A stretch of 64,000 nucleotides of DNA, taken from positions 20,462,815-20,526,814 of the forward strand of contig CM063244.1 of the NCBI GenBank assembly GCA_032158295.1, read 5' to 3'. The notes under the pieces are model-generated. The model did no database searches. It was given only the letters and a program-made list of their open reading frames with translations, and was not told the origin of the DNA. The position numbers and the translations under genes are program-made. This DNA is from Pycnopodia helianthoides (taxonomy: Eukaryota; Echinodermata; Asteroidea; Forcipulatida; Asteriidae). Positions 21,065 through 34,100 of this stretch are shown in pieces (positions within the stretch are counted from its first letter, which is position 1; each line of letters starts with the position of its first letter).

Positions 21065-21635
21065 ACGCAGTTCTTATATAGCGCTTTATCACACCCGAGG
21101 GCGTCTCAACACCCGAGGGCGTCTCAAAGCGCTTGAAAGGGATACAAGGTGAGGTGGCGCATATTGCTGCCAGGCCATGCGAGAAATGGCGGGGAAAAAC
21201 CCCTTCTCTTAACGATAAGTGTACATATCAATCATTTTTAAATAGTATCAACATAGAGTAAGGAATCAACTACCAATTATACAAACATTAAGTGGGGAAA
21301 TACTCTTTAATCTCAGGTTTACAGTCTGCATTGGATTATTTCACAGTGTAATTATTGTACCTCCATGACCAAACCTTAGTCTCTAGAATGCAAAAGGTTT
21401 AGAGGCATTGTAATGTATGTAATGATAACAACTGCTAATGTTAACGATAAGTGTATAAGGGGATTCTATGTGCATTACAAAGCAGACAGGAGCTAAAGCT
21501 TTACGTCCCATCCAAAAGACGAAGCTATTATGGTTTACAGATGTCTTGCTCGAGGACACAAATGTCAAGACCGTGTCCCGACCCCACACTCGCCCACGCC
21601 ACCCCACAACAAAATTATTGCACAGAACGCGAAAC
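21065..21635 (-). mobile_element. tRNA-derived SINE interrupted by a nested insertion
   Basis: SINE body motifs (tatatagcgctt, ccccttctctt, ttacgtcccatcc, gtgtcttgct-like) run in minus orientation. They are interrupted at 21224-21440 by 217 bp of unrelated DNA. The break is flanked by a perfect 15-bp direct repeat, TTAACGATAAGTGTA, at 21209-21223 and 21441-21455, which looks like a target-site duplication. Confidence 0.75.
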
Positions 21636-22084
21636 ATTCCACCCTCCACCAAGGAGTAAATGGATACATGCGAGGAGAGCGATTTTTATTTGGGATTGAT
21701 TAAATATCAAATGTGGCAACAATTTAGGCACAGGGGGCTGCATACTCCTAAGGAGTTGTAACAGTTATCTGAATGTTTCTGGACCAACAAAAATCAGTGG
21801 GTGCATGCTGGTCACAGAGGCAAACTAAAAGAAGTTTTTTAAGTCACAAATTGGCAGTGAGTATTCTACAAGAGTTAAAATAGTGCTCAACTTGTGCACA
21901 AATCTTCAAAATTTACTTCACAGTCGCTTTTTCTAGAGCCGCACCTCAATACTGGTGCCAAAAAAACCGCACCTTGCCAAATACTATTATTTTGTTTGCG
22001 ATTCTTCACATGACCTGCTTAAATAGAGAACTGGATAAAAATTTAGCAAGTTCTTCATTCCAAGCTTAGGATCATGCTCTGCAT

Positions 22085-22165
22085 TACAAGATTTAGCTGG
22101 TTGTCTGCGCTAGCCTTTAGCTGGTTGTCTGCACTAGCCTTTAGCTGGTTGTCTGCGCAAGCCAT
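22085..22165 (+). repeat. Short tandem repeat, 23-bp unit, 3 copies
   Basis: Three units of tttagctggttgtctgcgct plus agc, slightly varied. Confidence 0.7.
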
Positions 22166-22515
22166 GTGAGCAGGGATTTTGGCAATACGAAACATGTACA
22201 TGTACTAATACTAATAACATGTAATGGGCTCAAGCAAAAATACTCCACAATTAGATAAGCACAAAATATCCACCCTCCCGAATTTATCTACAATGTTTCA
22301 AATAAAGACGTGATCACAGATTCCTTACCTTTAGGAAATCTAATATTACACAACAAAAGTACTTACATAATTTACATGATTAGGAATTTGATGGTAAAAG
22401 TGCATTTTTAATGTTTTAACGCCTTGTGTGCATGACATTAAAAAAGGCACTGAGATTGAAAAGCTAAAATTAATGAAATTCAAATCAAAACCAGACCCTC
22501 AATATGATGCTGTTT

Positions 22516-22521
22516 TTTATT
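22516..22521 (-). promoter_or_regulatory. Polyadenylation signal touching the stop codon
   Basis: On the minus strand the TAA stop (22524-22522) is followed at once by AATAAA. If used, the 3' UTR of the large gene would be only about 15-30 bases. I did not map other distal signals in detail. Confidence 0.5.
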
Positions 22522-25171
22522 TTAGGTACAGTCTTCAGAACCACCATTGGCAGCACACACCGGCTGACAGCAAGTGTTCCAATCCAGCACCTTCTCAGTA
22601 CCTTTATAGATACCGCTCATAGTGGCTGTAAAAAAAGACAAAGGACACAGTCAAATTTGAAGCTTTTCCAGGTTTAAATCAATCAATGACAAAACTAGCT
22701 ACAAAATAATATAATACAATCTAACCATGTATCTGCAAACTGTATTCATACATAATAAAGAAAGTAAAATAACACTACATGTTTTAGAGAAACTGAAGAG
22801 GACCTGATTTAAAATATATAATTATATAATAATAATAATATATTAATCATAATAATAATAAAAAAACTCATTAGGAAGCAAAGCTTGTAAGCATGGAAAG
22901 CAAAGCTTGTACACATGGAAAGTAAAGCTTGTACACATGGAAAGTAAAGCTTGTACACATGGAAAGCAAAGCCTGTAAGCATGAACCTTAGACAGGAAAG
23001 CTCCTTGAGCCGTCGAGCCAAGGGAAAGGAAATAACAATTAACAGAATTGAATGGTCAGTCTCATCATCTATTACGAGTTAGAGCTCAATAAGTGAGCTA
23101 TTTAAAGTAATTTACACAAAAACCAGCATACCTAATACACATAAACCTTAACACCTAATACACAAGCACAAACAACAGATCAAATAGAGTGGTCGGGGCC
23201 CAATTTCATGGCGGAATTCATTGCTTATAGTCCATAGAATCCCACGCTTTGTAGGATGCCGTAAGCGAAGAATTTTATGGTAAGCACGTTATGAAATTGG
23301 GTCTAGGAGCCAATTTCATGGCTCCGCTTACCACGGATTTTTGCGCTTACAGCCCATAAGCAATTAATTTTATGTTAAGCAGCGTCATGAAATTGGACAA
23401 AGGTCAGCAAGGAGCATTCAAAAAGGTACATGCATGAATTCCACAGGATTTCATTAATACATAGATGTAAAGACGGGTAAAAGTATAAAGTTGTTGACAA
23501 GTGACAATTGTGTTATTTGTAAATCTCTACTTACGAAACACACATGACAAATTTAACAACTTGTTAATGTTTTTTTAAAATTCCGATGCAATTAACATCA
23601 ACTTCAAAAGCAGGAAAACAACATAAATCTTACCCTTGAAATCACTGCTGGCGTATATAGAGTTGGCATGATCATCGACGTTTGAATACTTGAAGTTATC
23701 TGCGGACAGGAATGGTACAGTCACAGCCGAGATGAAGCCGTCGCTGGCGGCAGCCGTGTCGTAGTCACCCGCAGGTATCAGGTACCAGCTTCCCTGAGGA
23801 TCGTCAGCAGCTGCGTATGAGTCTGGTGAATTGCTCATGATGCCATACAGTCTGCCAGTGCTTGGCAGGAAACCGATGACGTTGCGGAGTCTGGAATCAA
23901 GACCTATATAGTCAACCCAGACCAAGAAAAAAAATAATATTTCAAACCGTCTGGTATTGACCCCCTGCACCAAATGTCACACACAGCTACTGTCTAGCAA
24001 GTTAACCCTTTTAAGGTTTAAAATACATGTCAAAGTTACTGCAAGCGTAGCCCACGATGTACACTACACTGTGTAACACACAGGAACATCAACTCCCAAA
24101 AATGGCGCAACCAAGGTTATTGTGATGATGACGTCAGGTTAACTGGGTCCATAAACTCTGTTATTGACCATGAAACATTTGTTTACAAAAAGAATGACCT
24201 TGTACGTTCGAGGGTCATAAATTTTTCATTATAAGTGTCATAATTTTGACATAAATTTAGGAGTTATACAAATAACGGTGAACCAAGTTTTGAGATGTGC
24301 CCCCTTTTCTTCTTAAAAAATGCTGTTAAAATTCAGACAGTGCAATCCTCATAAAATGCAAGACTTAATGTTTCCTTCCATTGGACTGTGTACAAATCGT
24401 GCCCGCAGGAAGTCCAGGCTCTGTGGCTCTTTTTGTAAACAAGTGATGTCACAGGTGATCTATAAGAAAAGAATCAACTCACAGAGAATACTTCTTTCCC
24501 AATTCGTTTTTTTAATCATTTTTCAATCAATGGTCCCAATTTTGGTGTCGATGATGCCCACAAGAAGGTCAATCCTACCTTTTTGATTCCATTCTGCGAT
24601 GCATTACTTACCAATCCAATGTTTGTCTGCATATTTCATCATGTAGCAGTGCATGTCCGGTTTCCTGCAAGTAAGAATTTGAAGAGATAAAAAAAAAAAC
24701 CACAAACATGATTTCTCATACTTCCTTTTTTTAAATACACGTATAAAGTTTCTAAATAAAATGTTTACCATCAGCAGTATTTTAATACTGTAATTGTTTT
24801 TTTATTAAAACATACATTCGATGTCTGAGGTTATTAAACTATTCCATGTATTAAATTAACCCTGTGGTCTTGTGGATTTTCTCCCCCCCAAATTCAAGCC
24901 CTGGATCTATGACTTTGTGGAAACTGAATTTACTGGAAATAAACCAAACGAGACAGTGACTGTCTAATTTGGTTAAATATTTAGAAAATGACAAGTCAGT
25001 TGACATACTTCCATTGGATGGTGTAGACCGAGGGGTGAATCTCTTTCCGCATGCCACTCTTGCCGTGGGTGATCACGTCGCACACAAACAACGTGGATGT
25101 GTCTGGATCCACAAGAAATCCTCTGTCATAGGCCTGAGCAAGAGCCTGGTTGGCCTCTGGTGGGCACACAT
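22522..25171 (-). CDS. Unrecognised C-terminal region with Cys-rich tail
   Basis: Exons 25009-25171, 24612-24664, 23634-23903 and 22522-22625. Key blocks: DVCPPEANQALAQAYDRGFL, TLFVCDVITHGKSGM, PDMHCYMMKYADKHWIGL, NVIGFLPSTGRLYGIMSN, then a Ser/Asp/Tyr-rich segment (SYAAADDPQGSWYLIPAGDY) and the tail LDWNTCCQPVCAANGGSEDC. It ends at TAA 22524-22522 without a hydrophobic anchor, so neither a transmembrane nor a GPI-linked form is suggested. I do not recognise the fold; it looks globular, with repeated G-x-[FY] motifs. Confidence 0.8.
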
Positions 25172-28100
25172 CTGTTTAGACAGACCCCCACCCCAACCAA
25201 AAAGAAAAAATTGGCAAGTAAGTATCTGAATCTGAATCTGAATGAGATAGTTGGCAAAGCATCCTCATGGAAATTTTACAGGAATAATCCAAATAACACT
25301 TATTTCACATTATCATTAATATCAAGAAAATACAGAGGTTGATATTGTGGAGGCATATTAAAAAAAAGAAGAAGCAGGGTTTGTCATGGGCTAACCTGTA
25401 CACAAAAATACTTGGAAATTTTACAGGAATAATTCAAATAACACTTATTTTCACATTATCATTAATATCAAGAAAATACAACGAGGTTGATATTGTGGAG
25501 GCATGTTAAAAAAAGCAGGGTTTGTCAACCTGTACACAAAATATTTAGAAATTTTATAGAAATAATTCAAATAACACTTATTTCCACATTTTCATTAATT
25601 ACAAGAAAATACAACGAGTTTGTAAAGAAGACAATGAAGAAAATTTCACTTTTAGACGTGGGAGAAAAACCCCAAAAGGGGTAAAACCGACGCAGTCAGG
25701 TATGGACTGGAAAACCCAATCCACATGCAGGGCTTCGGTCTGGGCTGTGGTACACAAAAATGCTTACAAATTTACGAAAAAATAATTGAAACAACACTTA
25801 TTTCCACATAATCATTATTATCAATAAAATACAACAAGGTTAATAATGTTAAGGCATGTTTAAAAAAAGCAGGGCTTGCTAAGGGCAAACCTGTACACAA
25901 AAATACTTAGAGGAATTTACAGAAATAATTCAAATAACACTTTAGTATTTCCACATTATTATTAATATCAAGAAAATACAACAAGGTTAAAAATGTGGAG
26001 GCATTTTTTTAAAATGCAGGGTTTGTCATGTACACAAAAATACTAAACAAATTAACAACAACAATAATTCAACGTCAGGAAACAGTATACAAATAAACCA
26101 GAACAAATAATGTGCATTACAGTTCAAGCAGTGGATTTGAAATAGAAAATTTGCCATCCCCCATAAGCAGCAAATCCATTTTGGTGGACTGAAGATTTAA
26201 GCCATGTCCAATTTGGCGGATACGGCTACGGCTACGGCTATGGCTGGATCACCACGTCAACAAATGTTGAAGCGTACCCTGCCCTTAGCACCCCCCCCCC
26301 TTAGCAACAGCCACAGCAGCAGCCGTAGCCACCAATTCGGACACGGCCTTTTTACGTACCGTTTTCTGGTGTAGATATTGGGCAGCCAAGCAGCTCCATC
26401 CTGAGTGCGTTGTACCATTTGGTTGCCGTATGATAGTCGTAGGCAGTCAAGTTAAGCACGACGTAGCGCGCCTTTACAGGTTGATAGAGGGCATGGTCCA
26501 CGACGGTATCATGACTTACTGGAGAGTCCTTCCTGTGGTCAAACTAAAGGAAGAGAGAGTAATTAATAACAAGAGTATTGGTCTTGACACTATCAATTTA
26601 CTAAGTCTCCAACGAGCTTCCACAGCAGAAAATGTAGCTCATCAAATTTATGTAGGGCCTAAACAAACAAGAAATGGGACACCTGTGAAAAACAACATTA
26701 GCTGGTACCCTTGATACAAAACGCCGTGCTGAACTTGGTTTTTAAATTAACTTACGACCTTGTCGCATAATGACTTAGATGCACACTCGAGTTACGACCG
26801 TGCCGAGTTGATATAAAGGCCTTTTGGCTTGGGTCCCTGCTTAGGCTCCATACTGGAAGCACACATTTTCAAAATAACTGACAGAGCCTAAGCTGGAAGC
26901 CCAAGCCGAAGCCACGGTTTCGAAAAATGCCAAAGATATAAAAAGAAAGCCACATGTATATGCATCAGACAATGAGCTATGACCTACTATTTTGTAGTTT
27001 TCCGGTGTAGCCGCCGTATACAGAGTATCGTCCAGGCTGTACAGGATTTCAAATCCTCCCACGTCGCCGTCAGCGGCCGGGATACTCCCACCTTGAGTCT
27101 TGATACCAGTGACGACTGCTGTCTTTCCCAGGTCAACCTTTAGCCATCGGTCATAGAGGAAGGGTCCAGCCCTCGCTAGGGTCTTCCAAGCTGAATATAA
27201 AAAAATATTAAAATCTTAAATTGATTGTAATACTTTCGGTTGTAGATTTATGTGATATCAAAAAAATAGGTGCCGACTTTAAAGTATGATTCATACTTGA
27301 TAACGAATGAGAAAGTTAAATGAGTGACAAAAACAATAAAGAAGCATTTTATAGCACATATAAATTTATATCAACATTCTAAAACAATCAAAAATTCTTA
27401 ACTCTACAATACAAAAGGAAAGTATAATAAGAAAGGAAAAGGGTTACAAATATATCAACCACAAATAAATACAGACAAGCTGCTGAAAATTGCAGTGTGA
27501 CTTACACATTGCATCCAACTAAATAAACAAATATAATCTTAAACAGTACCAAGGAGAAAGATGCACAGCCATTTCTGTCAAGAGATGGAGTTCTTTTCAC
27601 ACCACCTATAATCTAGAGAGACCCGCAGGTACAGCATGAGAGCCAACCAGTGACCCCATGCTCATAGAGCGATAAGTAGAAATATGGCTAATAATGTCGG
27701 TTTTTTTTAATCTATTTTTGTCACTGAAAATTTTTGGAAAAATAATAGAAATTTTGATTTGTTTAATAGACATAGATATCATCGTGCCAAAATTTGAAAC
27801 ATCGTAAATCAATTTCAAGCAAACTGGAATCCTCGATTCTGATTGATCGATCCATGGCAACAACAGTGTTGATATCAAACCGTATTGCACGGTCCCTATC
27901 ACACCCTGCGTATTGCACTATTCTAAAGCTGCGCATCAAGTTTGCTTGAAGATAAATTAGTTATCACACGCGCTCTTGTGGAATACGGCCAATTATAGCG
28001 CACCTGTGTCCCAAATCCAACTTGGCCTTTGGACTTGTTGGATATCAGAGGCAGAGGCGCTATATTTTTTTCAGAATTCCACTGATAACTAATAATGTCA

Positions 28101-31100
28101 GCTCAGGATTTCAACCTTTACTTCAACCTTTTTGGTGGAGTGGAGGGAGGTCTATTCTTGCGGATGTTTGCGGCCGCTACGTTGCCCGAACGATTAAAAA
28201 ACTCCACGTTACAGTACCTGAGCTACCCATGAGTCTTGCATGATGTCCTTGTGCAGAGCCATCAGGTGAGAAGGATGCAGTAATCTGGCAGTCAGTGATG
28301 GAGTTATCTTCCATCCCAAGAGGGACTGGCGACGAGGGGCAGCTTTGTGGGCCACTTGGATCTGTTTGGATGAAAGGATTATATTGGGACGTCTGACTTT
28401 AGTTATGTTCTTCAGGGATTTGATCTGATTTCCAGTCAATCTGCACATCATGGTATATGATTCTTGGAATTACCCTTACACCGATGTATGATAAGCACTG
28501 TCAACTCTGTTCTTTCCTGAGTCATGTAGGTAAAACAAAATCCGCATGCTCAGTACTTAGGTGAGATTCGACAACCCACAACCCACGCATTCTAGAGCAG
28601 ATGTGTAACCACTAGACCACCGAGCTCGCCTGGTGACAATAAGAGACCAGTTTGAAACTTGTAGTTAGCAGCAGGTACAGCGACAGTTTACAAATCGATG
28701 TAACGGTAACACCAAAATCATATTAGTTCATTGATGCAAAGATTACATCGATTGAATACATCGTGTTGTGTTAGTGCAAATATGTAGTATCTCAGTAAAA
28801 TGTGAGAGTAATGTAATTCCACTGTAAAACATGCCCACTTTACACAAACTGCCTCCTTTTTTGATGACTTATGCAAGAAAAGTTTAATGATTGAACTTGG
28901 CTTTTACATAAATTATTCAACGTTGAGGGGGGGGGGGATTAATAGATTGGTTGGTTCGTCTATTTGGACATTGATGGCCCCTGTACCTGGTATGATTGGA
29001 TAGGGTATGGTGAAGTCATATGTAGCGTAGTCCATGGGTTCACTAAAGTAGAAGCCCTCAGCGTAACCACTTATATTATGATACAGCATGTTGAACACCA
29101 CCTGAAGTTAAAACAACAAGAAGACGAAACATCCCTTCAACAATACCAAGAAGGAGAACAGCATGAAAATGCATCAATATAATGGCTTCTTATATAGCGC
29201 TCATATCCGTCACTCAGTGACGCTCAAGGCGCAGTCAGTATTTTCCTACAAGGTATATATGTGGAGCTACTTTTTGAAGTTTGAGACCTATTCCTTTACA
29301 TAGCACAATGTAATGGTTTACAAGGTGCGGTGGCGCAATATGCTGCCAATCAAACCAATATAAAGTACAGGACTTTGTTGATACTGATCAAGGCCAAGTT
29401 TCTTAGAGTTACTTTAAGGTTTTATACAGAACTGTTAAGGACAAAAAACATCATTGTTTAAGTTTAGCCTAAAAGCTTACTGATAACGAAGTTCATACTT
29501 GAAACATTTTTCGGTGAAATATTTCCCTCTGAAATGAAGTTGTATTCGAGAAAACTGTATCTAAAAATCTACAAAAATGCAATCAGCTGATTTCTTTTGT
29601 TACAACCGAAATTAAAGACTATGTGTTTACATGCGGAAAATTGTGCATGGTTTTACACTATTTCCTCTTGACTCAGAAAATGCATTAAGCCCAACTTTTC
29701 ACAGGTTTGCTTTTCATGTATATGGTTGATCACACAAAACATGAACACTGTTTGCGACTATTTGGTCAATCCTGTATAACACCCTAAACTTAAAAGAGTA
29801 TATAAAATGACATTACGTTACAACCAAATTAGTGTTTGAGATGTCATCAGCAATTCACATGTGATGTTCTGCACCAAAATCAGGAAGTTTTTGGAAGTAG
29901 TGAGAAAGCATTAACTAATTTGTTTAGGTAATAACAATTATTTCCCCAGTTACCCATGCAGGATTATTTTCTGTCAAAAAGCAACTTTTTTTTCTAGTCA
30001 TTAATAATCTGTTTTGTCAATGAAACTCAGTTTGGACACCCATATATAAAGAGGTTTTTACATTGACATTATTACAGATTTTAATGGCTCGTATTTATTT
30101 TTCGATCAGGTTTCTGAAGCACAATCAGACTGTTGGAAAGCCGTTATGTAATGGCTGATCATCAGCCCACGCCTGGTTGAACAAACGGCTTCCCAGAGAG
30201 ACAAGAGCCTCATGACAATGCAGTATGATTCATTTTCACAAAATCTTGGCTAGTATATGAAAGGAACAGGTCTTCGAAAAAAGGCATTAGACCAAAATCC
30301 CATCTAAAGAGCCAATCCTGTCACTGTTTGCAGTGCCTTTTGACCGGAGCCACCAAACCATGACCACATGAAACAGTTGCCCGTGTGCGCACAATCCGCT
30401 ACAGTGCCTCGCCACAGGTGACCTGTTGACATGACCTCTGCCAACACACCCAAAAAACTCCATGTCAGTTTTTAAGCGTACTGCTCATAGGTGGAGACAA
30501 TAAAAACATCAGCCATGTCATCAATGCTAAAATACAAAACGCGAAATCGACCCTGTTCACGAGAACCGTGCAATAAACTCTGCTTTTACCTCTATCGGTG
30601 TAGTCGCCTTCCAGTCCTTAACCATTTTGTATAAGTAGTTCGTCTTGATAGTTGTCTCAATGTTGAAAAGGACATTATCAGTGAAATACATCGACGGAAT
30701 CTGGAGATAGGATAAAGACATTAGTATCAGGAAGAGTCGGTAAAACTAGAGAGCCCTTGCACAAGCTCAAACAGCGCCCTCAATGAGGTCAAAGAAAGAC
30801 CTCTCATTGACCGAGAGTTTGTCTTTCAGCAATGGCGGCCAATGCAAGGGGTCTTTAAATGATGGAAGATGAAACTTGCTTAGTTCTCCAAGATTCATCA
30901 TCCTCATTAGACATGTAGGATTGGCCTGCATGATCTCCTCCTCAAATTGTACACTGGTGACGCTCCCAACGCAGGCTGTCTTTCCAGTGTTGCTGCTTTC
31001 AGTTCGGTATCACAAGATTGGTATCACAAGATTGGTATCACAAGATTGGTATCACAAGATTGGTATTCTCACAATGATGTGTGCAAAAATAGATCGTTGT

Positions 31101-34100
31101 ACACGTTTGACAGTGTACAATTATCTTTGGTCATTTTGTCAACCGTTTTCACGAAGAGCCACATATCTTAAAATGACAAAGTATTGATTGATACAGGAAG
31201 CTTAGGGGCCTCTATCTCAATAGCTGTATTTTGCGTTTTCAGGAAGAGCCGCAGGCCCGAAAGATGTAATACATTGCAACAGAGGGGCGTAAATGTAGGT
31301 TTTATTGCATTTTGGGTTTTTACAAAGAGCCACTAATGTCAGGGAGCGCGTGATCATATGACACGGGCGCCCCTTTCATATGTAAAGATACGATACTGAT
31401 TAATAAGGTCATCCTACTTTTTAGTTTTCACGAAGAGACACGTATCTTTGACTAATTACTAAATGGCAATTAGCCAATATCTGTAAAAAAATTAGTTAGT
31501 CAATGGAGAGGTTAAATGTTCACAGAATCATATGGGCGGTCTTAAATTGCAAAACCGTGGCTTTAGTATCGCAGATTTGCAGTGTTAAGCCAAGCCCAGC
31601 GTAAAATGTAAATCTCAATCAAACGTTTGGACATTGAGTGGCTCTTTGTGAAAACGGTGTTGATTTATCTGTCTGTTCCTCAAAGCTTGCGCAGTAAAGG
31701 CAAAAAGTAGAAAGACAACCATTAAGTAGAAAGATGACCATTGAACGTAATGTGTTATCTTGGTTGACTAATGTCGCCACTGGGGCTCAAGCAGGGTAGT
31801 GGGCACAGTCAACGAAATGAACATTGGGGCTGAATGGGTTAACAAAAACCCAAAAAACTCATACCTCGAAGTAGAATCCAGTTCCATCAGAGGAATGGGT
31901 CATGTTTGGTTGGTTGCTGCTCAGTGAATAATCTGGCACCATGCTGTCAAACTGGATGTAAGGCGGCAGAAAGACGTGGCCTTTCACACTGGTGGCCTCT
32001 GCTGTGGATTCTGGGGTGTGACTGATGTTGACATTGTACCAAACCTTGTCGCTGTAGCAATGAAGGTTAAATATTTTTGAATTAACGGGAGTCATTGTAC
32101 ATTGGCATATAAAACAGCCAAGAAAATTATTGAAAAAAAATGATTGATGATTTTGAATTTTACTTTTGATTTGTTGTTATTTTATAGAGAGTTACAACAG
32201 GCCACTCAAGGTCCGGTCGAAAGAAAATAAAAAAAAAGGAAATCAAAGAGTAGAAAGATGACAATTGAACCTGCGTTTGAATTGGGACATTTTTTATAAG
32301 AGGCAGGAAAGCAGGATACAGGTAGTGAATTCCAAAGTAAAGCAGTACGAAGGAAGAAGCTTGATGAGTAGCACCGAGCAATATCTGGGGACAGCTGCAG
32401 TATAAAGATGCCATTTTTATTTTAAACATGGCAAGCAGGTTACAATTTCATAAACAAAAAACAGAGTTTACCCCAAAATTGTACAGTGCTATAAGATCAT
32501 TAATTGCAATTTCATATCCATAATGATCAAAAGGTTAAATGAAAAATGAAAAAAGCGTATAGATTCGAAACAATAAATCAAAATCCTGCAATAAATGTTT
32601 GACTTTGAAACAATTGTTTCTTTTTGCAAGGAAATGATTTGTTCTGTTTGGAGACTGCTCTTGATCAATAAACTCCATTTACCAAGAACTCCAAAACAAG
32701 CTAAACCTAATCAAATCTACACAAGCTGCACTAACGACCTTATACAGTCCTGAGCCAACAAGGTTCACAAGGTTCGAATTTCACTCTAATACACTGCAGC
32801 TGGCAGTGCAGATAATAAGTCATGACAACTAGGGACCGTGCTCCGAATGAGGATGCACTAAGTGGGACGAACTAATTAAGGGGCAGAATGTGAAAGAAAA
32901 CACCAACCCAAGCAAGAGTGTGGACTCAGTATTGTTGTGACTGAACTCCACGCTGAAGGACGGCTTGTCCAGCTCTTCTCTCTCTGTGACGACTTTAAAG
33001 TAAGACACCCAGATCACGTCCCCTTGGCCGATGGAGATGTCAGCATTCAGGGACTGACACGACCCGTTGGCATTCAGCACCCCGCCGGCCATTTGAATAT
33101 CTATCTCGATGACAATGTCGTCATCTCCCGGTATCCAATTGCTCAAATCCGTTGTGTACACCCCTGTGTATAAAATCAATACGTTGTTAGTAATGATAAT
33201 GTGTATTTGTTGTGCGCTTATTCAAGCCAAGCAGGCCCCCTCAAAGTCTCAAAGTACCATACAGTATTACTACCCCTGTGCATCGGGCCCTATAAGCATT
33301 CCTGGAAACCATCTCGGCTCCTTAGGAGTATGCAGCACCATCAACAGAATGGGCGCACAGATTGCTAATTATTTACACCTACGATCTCCACCTTTACAGG
33401 TACCCATTCACTCCTGGGTGATGAGAAGCAATTATAGTACAGTGTCTTGCTCAAGGACACAAGTGTTACGATCCGGGTTTGAACTCACACTCCGGTGAGC
33501 CAGCCGCTGGAGTTCGATGCGCAAGACCGTTCGGCCACGACGTGCCACAAACAGAAGAAAACAAAAACTGAATGGGATGCATAAACCACATCATTTAAAT
33601 ACATAACATTAGTACCTACGATTATAGAAAACAAACTGGTCTCTCATTACTAGGCCAGCCTGAGAGAGTGGAGACTTGTGGGTTTTAATTCCCACCTGAT
33701 GAAGAACATGTGGATTGTATTTTTCCACAGGACTTTAAAGGGTTCAAGTACACAGTGCTTTACCATACATCAGTGTCAGGGAAAACAACTTGAAACTAAC
33801 ACATGTAGTGTTAACTCTACTTTTGCGCAACAAGCTTGCCCTGAATCATGTGACGTAGCAACTGTCTCGATAGTCTGAGCAATTCAAATTTAAGCAGTAA
33901 CTTGTGATCAAGCAAGTCACTGCACCAGACACTATTCAAATCTAACTCGCATATGGCTGATTCAAAACAGATGTTTTTACAATACCTGATTGGGTGATTC
34001 GTCCAAAGTTCAAGACAGCTTTGTCGTTTTGTGTTGTGTGACCACTTGAGGACAGCACGGGGTCCGTCGAGTCAATCAATAAGTTCCGCCCGACATAACT

